NCBI GenBank assembly: GCA_964533785.1
Contig: CAZHNG010000064.1
Location: forward strand, 1 to 24,374
Length of the DNA: 24,374 nucleotides
Direction: 5' to 3'
From: JANQRV01 sp964533785
GTDB taxonomy: Bacteria > Bacteroidota > Bacteroidia > Chitinophagales > Saprospiraceae
Part shown: one piece after another, positions 1 through 7,726 of the stretch
How the letters are laid out: every line of letters begins with the position of its first letter
Position numbering within the stretch: the first letter of the stretch is position 1
Made by a program: the position numbers and the translations under genes
Notes under the pieces: generated by a model
Told to the model about the DNA's origin: nothing
Database searches by the model: none
Seen by the model: only the letters and a program-made list of their open reading frames with translations

Positions 1-684
1 AGCGGGATCGACCAGGGTGAAGACCGGCTCGCCGGGCACGACCACCGTGCCGGGCTCGACGTGGCGCTCGACGACGACGGCAGCGAAGGGGGCCCGAAGC
101 TCGTGCTGGTCGAGCAGTGCCTTTTCGTAGGTGAGCAGTGCCCGGGCATCGTCGAGCCGCGCCTTCTCGACCAGGATCTCGCTCTCTGCCACGGTCGTCT
201 CGGCGGCGGCGACGGCGACGTCGCGCAGCGCCTGTTCCGCTGTCTGGGCGGAAACGACGCTGCGCCGGGCGAGTTCCTCCTGGCGGCGGTTGGCGGCCTC
301 GCGTTCGGCCTGGACGGCATGCGCCCGATCGAGATTGGCTTCGGCCTGCAGGGCGGATGCCTCGGCGATGGCGACCGTGGCCTCGGCCCGCGCCACCCGG
401 GCCGCCTGCTCGGCCGTGCGCAACCGCGCCAGATTTGTGCCCAGGGTGACACTGTCGCCATGATCGACTAGCACCTCGTCGAGCGCGGCACCGACCTCGA
501 AGCCGACCCTGGCCAGCACCCGCGCCTCGACGGTGCCGAGGCCGAAGAGCCGAATCGCGACGTCACGCTCGGGCACGACGACGCTGACGGGGAGGGGTCG
601 GACAGTGACGAAGAGCCAGCCGCCGATGGCGAGCCCGGCCACTGCAACCAGGACCGCGAGGCGGCCGCCCCAGCGCCTGGTCAT
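1..684 (-). CDS. HlyD/MFP-type efflux adaptor, partial (C-terminus beyond window)
   Basis: The first 228 codons of a periplasmic adaptor (membrane fusion protein) of the kind that links an inner-membrane RND or ABC pump to an outer-membrane channel. After MTRRWGGRL there is one hydrophobic anchor (about residues 8-27), then a biotinyl-lipoyl-like half (VGFEVGAALDEVLVDHGD), a long Ala/Glu-rich coiled-coil hairpin (about residues 85-185), and the returning lipoyl half with LRAPFAAVVVERHVEPGTVV near the window edge. This domain order is typical of the family. The ATG overlaps the stop of the upstream TetR gene as ATGA, so the two are probably one translationally coupled operon with the repressor first. 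The pump itself should lie beyond position 1; its substrate cannot be told from here. Confidence 0.85.
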   Translation of the reverse strand, partial: MTRRWGGRLAVLVAVAGLAIGGWLFVTVRPLPVSVVVPERDVAIRLFGLGTVEARVLARVGFEVGAALDEVLVDHGDSVTLGTNLARLRTAEQAARVARAEATVAIAEASALQAEANLDRAHAVQAEREAANRRQEELARRSVVSAQTAEQALRDVAVAAAETTVAESEILVEKARLDDARALLTYEKALLDQHELRAPFAAVVVERHVEPGTVVVPGEPVFTLVDPA

Positions 685-1304
685 GCCTCGTCCTTCACCC
701 GGCAGGGGGATGATGGGACGAGCCCGTCGAGTTGCAGCGCGAAGAGCCGCAGCCCCTCACGGGCGAGCGGGAAGGCCTTGCCGCTCAACGACCAGCGCAC
801 CGCGAGGCCGGGCAGAAAGGCGATCACCAGCGAAGCGGCATCGGCCGGTGCGATGCCCGGCCGGAGCCGTCCCGAAGTGGCCGCCTCGTCGAACGCTGCC
901 CGCAAGGTCGCCTGCAGTTGCTGCATCAGCGCGAGGAACGCCTCGCGTAACGGGGCATTTGCGGCGTTCAGCTCGCGCGAGAAGAGAATGGCGGTAATCG
1001 CCGGGGTCGCCTCGACCAGCTCGAGCTGCGCCGCGACAAGCGCCCGCACCCGCTCGAGCGGGTCGGCATGGGCCTCGACCGCAGCCTGCCAGCGCGCCCG
1101 CATCGAGGCGTCCAACGCCTCGGCCACTTCGACCCACAGCGCCTGCTTGGTCGCGAAATGCCGGAACACCGCCGGCTGGCTGATGCCCACCGCCAGCGCG
1201 ATCGCCTCGGTGGTCAGCCGGTCCGGCCCCACCGTGTCCGCGAGATCCAGCGTTGCCGCGACGATCTCGGCCTTGCGTTCAACTGCCAACCGGCGAGAGC
1301 GCAT
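681..1304 (-). CDS. TetR-family transcriptional regulator
   Basis: A 207-residue one-domain-plus-HTH repressor of normal TetR length. The N-terminal helix-turn-helix is visible as AATLDLADTVGPDRLTTEAI followed by AVGISQPAVFRHFATKQALW (about residues 17-57), the classic TetR_N pattern with YxHF replaced by FRHF. The C-terminal part is helical and would bind an inducer and form the dimer. I use the ATG at 1304; a GTG immediately before it (1307) is also possible. The gene lies directly upstream of an efflux adaptor (ATGA overlap) and 16 bp behind a palindromic operator, so autoregulated control of the pump operon is the natural inference. The ligand is unknown. Confidence 0.9.
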   Translation of the reverse strand: MRSRRLAVERKAEIVAATLDLADTVGPDRLTTEAIALAVGISQPAVFRHFATKQALWVEVAEALDASMRARWQAAVEAHADPLERVRALVAAQLELVEATPAITAILFSRELNAANAPLREAFLALMQQLQATLRAAFDEAATSGRLRPGIAPADAASLVIAFLPGLAVRWSLSGKAFPLAREGLRLFALQLDGLVPSSPCRVKDEA

Positions 1305-1319
1305 CACCGTTCCAGGTAG

Positions 1320-1341
1320 TTAGTGAGTTATAACAAACTAA
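1320..1341. promoter_or_regulatory. Palindromic operator upstream of the tetR gene
   Basis: A 22-bp dyad centred between 1330 and 1331: outer arms TTAGT (1320-1324) and ACTAA (1337-1341) around a perfect core GTTATAAC (1327-1334), with only two mismatched pairs. It is AT-rich in a very GC-rich sequence and lies 16-37 bp upstream of the repressor start. Size and position fit a TetR dimer site overlapping the promoter. Confidence 0.7.
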
Positions 1342-1362
1342 GTTATCAGGGCACGTGCTGCA

Positions 1363-1398
1363 AGCTGCCAGGCGTGGAGATTCGCAGCGTTGGCAGCT
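1363..1398 (-). terminator. Possible hairpin behind nirX
   Basis: Eight-base arms AGCTGCCA (1363-1370) and TGGCAGCT (1391-1398) with a 20-nt loop, 12-47 bp downstream of the nirX stop and before the tetR operator. There is no T-run, so if it ends transcription it is not a canonical intrinsic terminator. Weak call. Confidence 0.3.
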
Positions 1399-1409
1399 CG
1401 GACATGCCG

Positions 1410-2086
1410 TTATGGTATCCCCGGCGCCAAGTCGCCGCTGTCCGACGCCGAGAGGTGAACGAGGGCGGCCGAGGGGAACGCCGCGAGGGCATCCTCCATC
1501 TGCGCTTTTGTCATCAGACACATGGCGGTGGAGAGCGCGTCGGCGATGGTTGCCTCGCGAGCCTCGATGGTGACGAGCTGCCAGGTCGGGGGTGCCGGGC
1601 GGCCGGTTCTGGGATCGAGGATGTGGCCNNNNNNNNNNNNNNNNNNNNNNNNNNNNNNNNNNNNNNNNNNNNNNNNNNNNNNNNNNNNNNNNNNNNNNNN
1701 NNNNNNNNNNNNNNNNNNNNNNNNNNNNCCCAGAGCGGTTGGATCGTGGGATCGAACAGACCATCCGTGGCGGCATGGACGGCGTCGCAATAGGTCAGGC
1801 AATCGAGGAGTTCCACGGGTGGATTGTCGAGCCTGCCTCGTGCGTTCAAGCGGCTGAGCGCGGAATCGGCGCGGTGGAGGCTGAAGACGGCTTCGAGGCG
1901 GCTGATCTCGGCGACCACTGCTTCGATGACCCGGGCCGGGTCCGGGTGGGCAAGCGTGATCGCGGCTTCGGCGCCGAGAGCGGTCCCGTACCAGCGGTGC
2001 ACGGGCGTCGCGGCACCGGCGGGTCGGCTGCCGAGAGCCATGGCGGCGCTGATGGCAACGAAGCGACGGCGGGTCAATGCGGACAT
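1410..2086 (-). CDS. nirX: NirX, ApbE-type FAD:protein FMN transferase (interrupted by N gap)
   Basis: ApbE-family enzymes covalently attach FMN, taken from FAD, to a Thr in target proteins outside the cytoplasm. The N-terminal part (2086 to 1729) starts MSALTRRRFVAIS, a twin-arginine (Tat) signal, and continues through the family's YGTALGAEA and DSALSRLNARG to DGLFDPTIQPLW. After the gap, the minus strand shows HILDPRTGRPAP and ADALSTAMCLM, the conserved ApbE C-terminal motifs, ending with TAA at 1410-1412. The two halves are in different frames only because the 100 Ns are a placeholder; from usual family spacing roughly 80 residues are missing rather than 33. The natural substrate is NirI just upstream, which carries a flavinylation motif. 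NosX is the paralogue in nos clusters; the nirI/nirS context favours the name nirX. Confidence 0.85.
1629..1728. other. Assembly gap (100 Ns) inside nirX
   Basis: Exactly 100 unknown bases, the usual scaffolding placeholder. The coding frames on either side disagree by two bases, and the ApbE motifs flanking it are too close together, so the true missing length is probably 300 bp or more rather than 100. Confidence 0.97.
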
Positions 2087-2425
2087 GTCGATCCTACGAG
2101 GCGAGGGAAGCGGCCTCCATGGCATTGCCTAGCATCATGGTCGCCGTTCTTGATGAGTGCGGCGTCGATACCGAGCCTTGCGGCCACTGGAGCATCGCGG
2201 AAGAGGCGCGAGGCGGCGGGCATGCCGAACCGATCCTGACGACAATGCCGGCGAAGCCGGCGAGGAAACTGAACCGGAGGACGAAGGCCACGGCATCGCC
2301 GACCGCGGTCCGGGGCGCCGGCCCGCCGAGAATGCGGTGCCTCCCCGAAGAACGGTGAGGGCGCCGAGAGCTTCGCCGACGAGGTCGGCGATCCGCAGCC
2401 GGAACCCGGCGGCCTCGCCGGTCAT
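2074..2425 (-). pseudogene. Possible frame-broken small membrane-protein gene between nirI and nirX
   Basis: An ATG at 2425 overlaps the nirI stop as ATGA, and the first 35 codons (MTGEAAGFRLRIADLV onward) have the G/C-rich third positions of a real gene. The frame then degenerates into Ser/Pro/Arg-rich sequence up to a stop at 2135. The coding look moves to a second frame (…TAVGDAVAFVLRFSFLAGFAG…, around 2312-2230, with a hydrophobic segment). It then moves to a third, beginning at ATG 2223 (MPAASRLFRDAPVAARLGID) and ending with TGA at 2074-2076 inside the start of nirX. Each switch equals one missing base. Either the gene has decayed, or the sequence carries two small deletion errors close to the scaffold gap. 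I do not recognise the product; roughly 117 residues if repaired. Confidence 0.35.
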
Positions 2426-4638
2426 GACGTCGCCTCCGCTGGGGCCGGCGGCCGGCTGCCCTGCTGGCTGCCGAAAGCCTCGCGGCGCTTGCGGCGCTTG
2501 ATCAGGGGCGGGCAGGTGTGGTCGTCGAAATAATGGACCTGGCAGTCGAGGCAGTAGATGCATTCGTTGGGGTTGATCTCGCCCGTAGGGTGGATCGCCT
2601 GAACTGGGCAGCGGACGGCGCAGATGCGGCATTCGCTGCCGCATTGCGGCCGGCGCTTGAGCCAGCGGAAGGTGCTGAGCCGGGCCGGGATGGCGAGTGC
2701 GGCACCCAGCGGGCAGACGTAGCGGCAGTAGAAGCGCTCGATGAAGAGCCCGGCCAGGAGCAGCGCTGCCGTGTAGAGCACGAAAGGCCAGGCTCGGACG
2801 AAGTGCATGTTGATCGCGGTTTTGAAGGGCTCGACCTCGGCCGCGATGGTGGCGGCACTCATGGCGTGCAGCGAGACCGCCAAGAGGCCGATGAAGATGA
2901 TGTACTTGATCGGCCACAGTCGCTCGTTGAGGGCGAACGGCAGCTCGAGCTGCGGCATCCGGAGCAGCCGCGCGAGCTTGTTGGTGAGCTCCTGCAGGGC
3001 GCCGAACGGGCAGAGCCAGCCGCAAAAGACGCCCCGGCCGAGAAACAACAGGGCGAGCGCCACGTAGCCCCAGAGGATGAAGATCAGCGGCTCCATTAAA
3101 AAGATCTGCCAGCTGAAGCCGGTGAGCAGGCTGTTGATGAAGGTCAGCACGTTGATGACCGAAAGCTGCGCCCCCATGCTCCACCCGAGCCAAAAGAGGG
3201 TCACCAGGAGAAAGCCGGTGCGGAATCGGCGGTAGAGCCGCGGCCGCTGGACCAGTGCATCCTGGAACACCAGCGCCTGGGTGAGGACGGTGAGCAGGCC
3301 GACGAGGAGAGCAATGTCGAGCCAGCGCTCCTGCCAGATGTCGAGCCAGAGGCCGGCACTGACCACGAGCGGGCCGTCGGGCTCGGCCGCGGCCCGGCGC
3401 AGGCGGCCGAGCAGCCCGTCCCCGTCGGCGGTGGCGGCGGCGGTCTCCATCAGCGCCGTGGGTGCCGTGACCGGCAGGCTGTAGTCGAGATAGACGTCGC
3501 CGCCGACGGCCGGGCGGTGGACCACAAGACGGAGCCGCCAGGGCTCGAGCGGGTCGAAGCCGGTGGCCTCGGGCAGGACGAACCGGCCGAGCTCGCGGAA
3601 CTCGGGCGCCCCCTCGATCGCCAGATCGTCGAGCCGGGTATGGTGCTCGGCGAGGAGCCGGATCGTCTCGGCCCCCTGCAGCACCTGCAGGCGATCGAAG
3701 ACGCCGGTCCGCACATAGCCCGTGCCCTTGACCGAGTAACGGCCGTTCGCCAGGACGACGATCGTGTGATCGCCGGGCTCGAGTTCGAGCCGCATCGCCC
3801 GGTGGCGAGGCTCGCCCAGCAGATTGCCGCCGACCATGGCCGGGGTCGCCAAGGCCACCCAGAGGTCGACGAAAGTGGCCTCGGGCTCGAGCGCCTCGGG
3901 CCCGCCCGCTGGCTCGCGGCCACGCTCGGCGAGCGCTTCGGCGATGTCGGCATTGGTCAACCGCAGGCGGCTCACCAGGCCGGCCTCGACCAGCTCGTTC
4001 CAGCTGCGTTCCTCGAACGTGTCGAGGTCGAGCCGGGCGGTGGTCGGCGGCGGCTCGATGATGCCGCGATCGAGTGCCACCGCCCGGGCGGCACGCAGTA
4101 TGGCATCGCCCAGGAGGGTAGCCGAGACGGTGGCCCCGCTGATCCCGTCGATGCCGTCCTCGGTCGCCGGCCGCCGGGTGATTCGTGCATCGGCCGTGGC
4201 GGGCACGCCGCGGAACCGGTCGATAAAGTCTTCGAGTTCCGCCGGTGGGACACCGATCACCAGGACCGGCTCGTTGTGCTCCAGCAACTGGGCGCCGCTG
4301 ATCACGCCCTCGAGGTCCATACCGACCAGCACGTCGAAGCTGCGGCCGCTGTAACCTACCGAGGCCACGGCGTTCTTGGTCGAGAAGACATAGCCGGCGA
4401 GGCGGCCTTCGCTGAAGACGGGGGCGGCGGGTGGCTCGCCGTCCACTGCCCCCACCCCACCGGCTCCCGGAAAGACGGCGCGCGCCTGCTCCAGCGACGG
4501 CGCGTCGAGGGCGAGAGCGCGATCGGCCGCGGCAGCGCAGCAAGCGAGGGTCAGGATCAAGAGGCCGAGCAGCCACCCTGGTCCGTGGCCGACCCGCAGC
4601 CATGGCGCGTTCAGCATCTGGCCGGCCCCCAGCCGCAT
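2422..4638 (-). CDS. nirI: NirI, NosR-like membrane flavoprotein/iron-sulfur protein
   Basis: 738 residues, the full length for the NosR/NirI family. In order: a signal or anchor helix (about 21-38), a periplasmic FMN-binding domain with DGISGAT (164-170, Thr170 the expected flavinylated residue), a hydrophilic region, several transmembrane helices (from about 420), two CxxxCP motifs (CGWLCP, CRYVCP) and two 4Fe-4S ferredoxin motifs (CGSECRICAVRCP; CIYCLDC…CP) near the C-terminus. In Paracoccus, NirI is needed for nirS expression; its electron-transfer role is inferred from NosR. It is called NirI rather than NosR because it is divergent from nirS and no nosZ follows. Start ATG at 4638 has a modest GGGACGAG upstream. 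Transcription probably starts near 4664 from the shared NNR box. Confidence 0.9.
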   Translation of the reverse strand: MRLGAGQMLNAPWLRVGHGPGWLLGLLILTLACCAAAADRALALDAPSLEQARAVFPGAGGVGAVDGEPPAAPVFSEGRLAGYVFSTKNAVASVGYSGRSFDVLVGMDLEGVISGAQLLEHNEPVLVIGVPPAELEDFIDRFRGVPATADARITRRPATEDGIDGISGATVSATLLGDAILRAARAVALDRGIIEPPPTTARLDLDTFEERSWNELVEAGLVSRLRLTNADIAEALAERGREPAGGPEALEPEATFVDLWVALATPAMVGGNLLGEPRHRAMRLELEPGDHTIVVLANGRYSVKGTGYVRTGVFDRLQVLQGAETIRLLAEHHTRLDDLAIEGAPEFRELGRFVLPEATGFDPLEPWRLRLVVHRPAVGGDVYLDYSLPVTAPTALMETAAATADGDGLLGRLRRAAAEPDGPLVVSAGLWLDIWQERWLDIALLVGLLTVLTQALVFQDALVQRPRLYRRFRTGFLLVTLFWLGWSMGAQLSVINVLTFINSLLTGFSWQIFLMEPLIFILWGYVALALLFLGRGVFCGWLCPFGALQELTNKLARLLRMPQLELPFALNERLWPIKYIIFIGLLAVSLHAMSAATIAAEVEPFKTAINMHFVRAWPFVLYTAALLLAGLFIERFYCRYVCPLGAALAIPARLSTFRWLKRRPQCGSECRICAVRCPVQAIHPTGEINPNECIYCLDCQVHYFDDHTCPPLIKRRKRREAFGSQQGSRPPAPAEATS

Positions 4639-4693
4639 GACGCTCGTCCCAAACGAAGATCGTCACGCAAGTTAGCAACCGGGACTGTCATCC

Positions 4694-4715
4694 ATCCTTG
4701 ACGCCGGTCAAGGAT
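4694..4715. promoter_or_regulatory. NNR/DNR-type box shared by divergent nirI and nirS promoters
   Basis: Perfect TTGAC-GCCG-GTCAA at 4698-4711, extended to 9-bp arms (ATCCTTGAC and GTCAAGGAT, 4694-4715). Its centre is 41-42 bp upstream of the start expected from TAAATT (4734-4739) for nirS. On the other strand it is about 40 bp upstream of the start expected from TAACTT (4676 to 4671) for nirI. Both distances fit class II activation by an FNR/DNR-family dimer. The predicted leaders are about 38 nt (nirS) and 25 nt (nirI). The start points are inferred, not shown. Confidence 0.85.
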
Positions 4716-4783
4716 CGCACCGGCCCGCTCGGCTAAATTGATAACGATTAAAATGAACCACCTCACGACGAGGGAGAGGCGAG

Positions 4784-6547
4784 ATGCGGCGAACGATCGG
4801 CTTGATGAGTGCGACGGCACTGGTCGCCTGGGGGGCCATGGGCCTGCATGCGGGGCTGGCCCAGGAGCCCGATCCCGAATCGCTAGAGGGGCACCGGCCG
4901 ATGCCGGGCACCACCTACGAGCCCGAATTCGACTCGCTGCCCGAACTCAGGCTGGCGCAGCCGGCGCTCGCCGCTGACCTCGAGGCGCTCGGCGTCAAGC
5001 CGATGACGACGGACGAGTTCCAGACCGCGCAGACGATCTATTTCCAGCGTTGTGCCGGCTGTCACGGCGTGCTGCGCAAGGGTGCCACCGGCAAGGCGCT
5101 GACGCCCGATCTGATGCGCGAGAACGGTATCGACTACGTCAAGGCGTTCATCACCTGGGGCTCACCGGGCGGCATGCCGAACTGGGGCTCGTCCGGTGAC
5201 CTGACCGAGGAGCAGGTCGACCTGATGACCCGCTATGTCTTCCACGAGCCGCCGCAGCCGCCGGAATGGGGCATGGCGACGATGCGCGAGCATTGGAAGC
5301 TGATCGTGCCGGTCGACCAGCGGCCGACCGAGCAGATGAACGACCTGGACCTCGAGAACATCTTCTCGGTGACGCTCAGGGACGCGGGCGAGGTGGCACT
5401 GATCGATGGCGATTCCTACGAGATCACCCAGATCATCCCGACCGGCTATGCTGTGCATATCTCGCGGCTCTCGGCCTCGGGCCGCTATCTGCAGGTCATC
5501 GGCCGCGACGGACTGGTCACGCTGATCGATCTCTGGATGGATCCGCCGGCCCCGGTGGCCGAACTCAAGATCGGCATCGAGGCGCGCTCGATCGAGAGCT
5601 CGAAGGCCCAGGGTTTCGAGGACAAGTACGCCATTGCCGGCGCCTACTGGCCGCCGCATTTCGTCATCACCGACGGCCTCACGCTCGAGCCCTTGAAGAT
5701 CGTCTCGACCCGCGGCTACACGGTCGACGAGCAGGAGTTCCACCCGGAGCCGCGGGTCGCCTCGATCGTCGCCTCGCACCACCGCCCGGAGTTCGTCGTC
5801 AACGTCAAGGAGACGGGCAAGATCATGGTTGTCGACTACACCGACATCGAGAACCTGGGCATCCGGGAGATCGAGGCGGCACGGTTTCTGCACGACGGCG
5901 GCTGGGATTCGACCGGGCGCTACTTCCTCGTCGCCGCCAACGCGATGCACCAGGTAGCGGTGGTCGACACCGTCGAGGGCGAGCTCGAGGCGATCATCGA
6001 CACGGGCGGGCAGACGCCGCACCCGGGTCGGGGTGCCAACTTCGTCCATCCCGAGTTCGGGCCGGTTTGGGCCACGACGCATCTCGGCGACTGGACGGTC
6101 TCGCTGATCGGCACCGACCCCGAGGGTCATCCGGATAACGCCTGGAAGGTGGTGCAGATGCTGGAGGGCCTGGGCGGTGGGTCGCTCTTCCTCAAGACCC
6201 ACCCCAACTCCAAGAACCTCTATGTCGACTATCCCTTGAACCCGGAAGCGAGCATCGCGTCCACGGTCGCGGTCTTCGATCTCGAGAACCTGGATGCCGG
6301 CTATGAGGAGCTGCCGATCGGCGAGTGGTCGGGCATCACCGAAGGTGTCCGTCGGATCGTCCAGCCGGAATTCAACAAGCAGGGTACCGAGGTCTGGTTC
6401 TCGGTCTGGAATGCCAAGGACCAGGAATCGGCGATCGTCGTCGTCGACGATGCGACCCGCACGCTGAAGCACGTGATCAAGGATCCGCGGCTGATCACGC
6501 CGACGGGCAAGTTCAACGTCTACAACACGCAAAACGACATCTACTGA
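4784..6547 (+). CDS. nirS: NirS, cytochrome cd1 nitrite reductase
   Basis: Periplasmic enzyme reducing nitrite to nitric oxide with a c heme for electron entry and a d1 heme at the active site. 587 residues, normal length. A signal peptide ends at about residue 26 (AGLAQE). The c-heme motif is CAGCH (90-94). The eight-bladed d1 propeller follows, with GYAVHISR giving the proximal d1 ligand His225. The two active-site histidines are His332 (ASHHRPEF) and His422 (ANFVHPEF). The C-terminus TPTGKFNVYNT is highly typical. A good ribosome site GGGAG lies 7 nt before the ATG. It is expressed from the divergent NNR box; a strong hairpin follows the stop, which may separate it from the lower-demand biosynthetic genes. 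Confidence 0.98.
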   Translation: MRRTIGLMSATALVAWGAMGLHAGLAQEPDPESLEGHRPMPGTTYEPEFDSLPELRLAQPALAADLEALGVKPMTTDEFQTAQTIYFQRCAGCHGVLRKGATGKALTPDLMRENGIDYVKAFITWGSPGGMPNWGSSGDLTEEQVDLMTRYVFHEPPQPPEWGMATMREHWKLIVPVDQRPTEQMNDLDLENIFSVTLRDAGEVALIDGDSYEITQIIPTGYAVHISRLSASGRYLQVIGRDGLVTLIDLWMDPPAPVAELKIGIEARSIESSKAQGFEDKYAIAGAYWPPHFVITDGLTLEPLKIVSTRGYTVDEQEFHPEPRVASIVASHHRPEFVVNVKETGKIMVVDYTDIENLGIREIEAARFLHDGGWDSTGRYFLVAANAMHQVAVVDTVEGELEAIIDTGGQTPHPGRGANFVHPEFGPVWATTHLGDWTVSLIGTDPEGHPDNAWKVVQMLEGLGGGSLFLKTHPNSKNLYVDYPLNPEASIASTVAVFDLENLDAGYEELPIGEWSGITEGVRRIVQPEFNKQGTEVWFSVWNAKDQESAIVVVDDATRTLKHVIKDPRLITPTGKFNVYNTQNDIY

Positions 6548-6554
6548 GCCCCGG

Positions 6555-6591
6555 GGCCGGTGGGACGATCATCGAGATCGCCCCACCGGTT
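6555..6591 (+). terminator. Strong hairpin between nirS and nirE (attenuator or RNA-stability stem)
   Basis: CCGGTGGG (6557-6564) pairs with CCCACCGG (6582-6589), with an inner CGAT/ATCG pairing (6566-6569/6577-6580) and G-U pairs outside. It begins 8 bp after the nirS stop. No T-run follows, so partial termination or protection of the nirS 3' end is more likely than full termination. Confidence 0.55.
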
Positions 6592-6622
6592 GCTGCTTCG
6601 GTGACAAGGAGAGGGCGAGCCC

Positions 6623-7408
6623 GTGCCCGAAATTTCTTCCGTAGCCCTGGTCGGCGCCGGTCCCGGCGACCCCGAGCTTCTCACACTCAAGGCCTTGCGC
6701 CACCTGGAGAGCGCCGACGTCGTCGTCTACGACCGGCTGGTCTCCAAGGCCATTCTCGACCTCGTGCCGCAAGGCGTGCTGCGCATCTGCGCCGGCAAGG
6801 CCTGCGGCAAGCATCTCCTGAGCCAGGACGAGATCAACGCGCTCCTGGTCCGCCTCGCCAAGGCCGGCCGCAGGGTCTGCCGGCTCAAGGGCGGCGACCC
6901 TTTCGTCTTCGGCCGGGGCAGCGAAGAGGCGCTCCATCTCGTCGCCCACGGCATTCCGTTCGAGGTGGTGCCCGGCGTCACCGCGGCTTCCGGCTGTATG
7001 GCGGCAGCCGGGATTCCGCTCACCCATCGGGGCATGGCGACCGGGGTCCGGTTGATCACCGGCCACGCCCGGGCCGATGGCGAGCTCGACATCGACTGGC
7101 CGGCGCTGGCGGACCCCTCGACCACGCTCGTCGTCTATATGGCGCTGGCTGCCCTCGACCGGTTCCGCGACGGCTTGGTCGACGCCGGGCTGCCGCCCGC
7201 GACCCCGGCGATCGCCGTCGCTTCCGGCACGCTGCCCGAGCAGCGGCTCTGCCGGACGACGCTGGCCGAGTTGCCGGCTGCGGTCGCCGCCGCCGGGCTC
7301 ACCGCACCGGTGATGGTGGCGGTGGGGGCCGTCGTGGCTTTGGGCGACATTCTCGGATCCGCGGTGGTTGCAATGGAGGAGGATGATGTCCGGCAGAGCC
7401 TGGCCTAG
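6623..7408 (+). CDS. nirE: NirE, uroporphyrinogen-III C-methyltransferase (SUMT)
   Basis: S-adenosylmethionine-dependent enzyme that doubly methylates uroporphyrinogen III to precorrin-2, the first committed step to siroheme and heme d1. 261 residues, the single-domain SUMT length (no CysG oxidase/chelatase part). Motifs: VGAGPGDPELLTLKA (about 9-24), LKGGDPFVFGRG (about 89-100), GVTAASGCMAAAGIPLTHR (about 118-136). The start is GTG at 6623, preceded by AAGGAGAGG 8 nt upstream. It overlaps nirC by 23 bp, so they are co-translated. Precorrin-2 still needs oxidation and iron insertion; only a chelatase candidate for the latter is in this window. Confidence 0.95.
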   Translation: MPEISSVALVGAGPGDPELLTLKALRHLESADVVVYDRLVSKAILDLVPQGVLRICAGKACGKHLLSQDEINALLVRLAKAGRRVCRLKGGDPFVFGRGSEEALHLVAHGIPFEVVPGVTAASGCMAAAGIPLTHRGMATGVRLITGHARADGELDIDWPALADPSTTLVVYMALAALDRFRDGLVDAGLPPATPAIAVASGTLPEQRLCRTTLAELPAAVAAAGLTAPVMVAVGAVVALGDILGSAVVAMEEDDVRQSLA

Positions 7409-7724
7409 CCTCGTCCTTGCAGGCCTGCTCCTATTGCCGGGCAGTCTTGCGGCTGCGGGCGAGCCCACGCCCGAGCGGCAGAGCGAGCTGATCCATCTGC
7501 TGCGCCACGATTGCGGCTCATGCCACGGCTTGACGCTGAAAGGCGGGCTCGGGCCGCCGCTCCTGCCGGGCAGCCTCGAGGGCCTGCCGACCGAGGGACT
7601 GGTGGCGATCATTCTGGATGGCGTGCCGGGCCGGCCGATGCCGCCCTGGCGAGGGCTGCTGCCCGAGGCCGAGGTGGCCTGGCTGGTCGATCAGTTGCAG
7701 GCGGGAGCCATTGATGCGGATTGA
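7386..7724 (+). CDS. nirC: NirC, small periplasmic c-type cytochrome
   Basis: 112 residues with a signal peptide (hydrophobic 8-22, cleavage near LAAAG), heme motif CGSCH (43-47) and a likely Met ligand in RPMPPW (Met85). This matches cytochrome c55x/NirC of nir operons, proposed to donate electrons to NirS or assist d1 maturation. I use ATG 7386 because GGAGG lies 6 nt upstream; an adjacent ATG at 7383 is possible. The gene starts inside the end of nirE and stops 2 bp before nirF. Confidence 0.9.
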   Translation: MSGRAWPSLVLAGLLLLPGSLAAAGEPTPERQSELIHLLRHDCGSCHGLTLKGGLGPPLLPGSLEGLPTEGLVAIILDGVPGRPMPPWRGLLPEAEVAWLVDQLQAGAIDAD

Positions 7725-7726
7725 CG

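Noticed and set aside
1410..2086. Calling nirX a frameshifted pseudogene
   Set aside because: The frame change occurs across the Ns, whose number is a placeholder; both flanks carry intact ApbE motifs.
1410..4638. Naming the pair nosR-nosX
   Set aside because: The families are the same, but nosZDFYL do not follow, and the pair is divergent from nirS with a shared box, as in nirI-nirX of Paracoccus.
2135..4678. 847-codon open frame overlapping nirI on the same strand
   Set aside because: Arg/Pro/Ala-rich translation with no motifs; the other frame encodes complete NirI with cofactor motifs. Only its tail (from 2425) was considered, as the start of the small broken gene.
5162..6532. 456-codon open frame opposite nirS
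   Set aside because: Antisense shadow of nirS: Asp/Arg/Leu-rich with no recognisable domain, a consequence of high GC at third positions.
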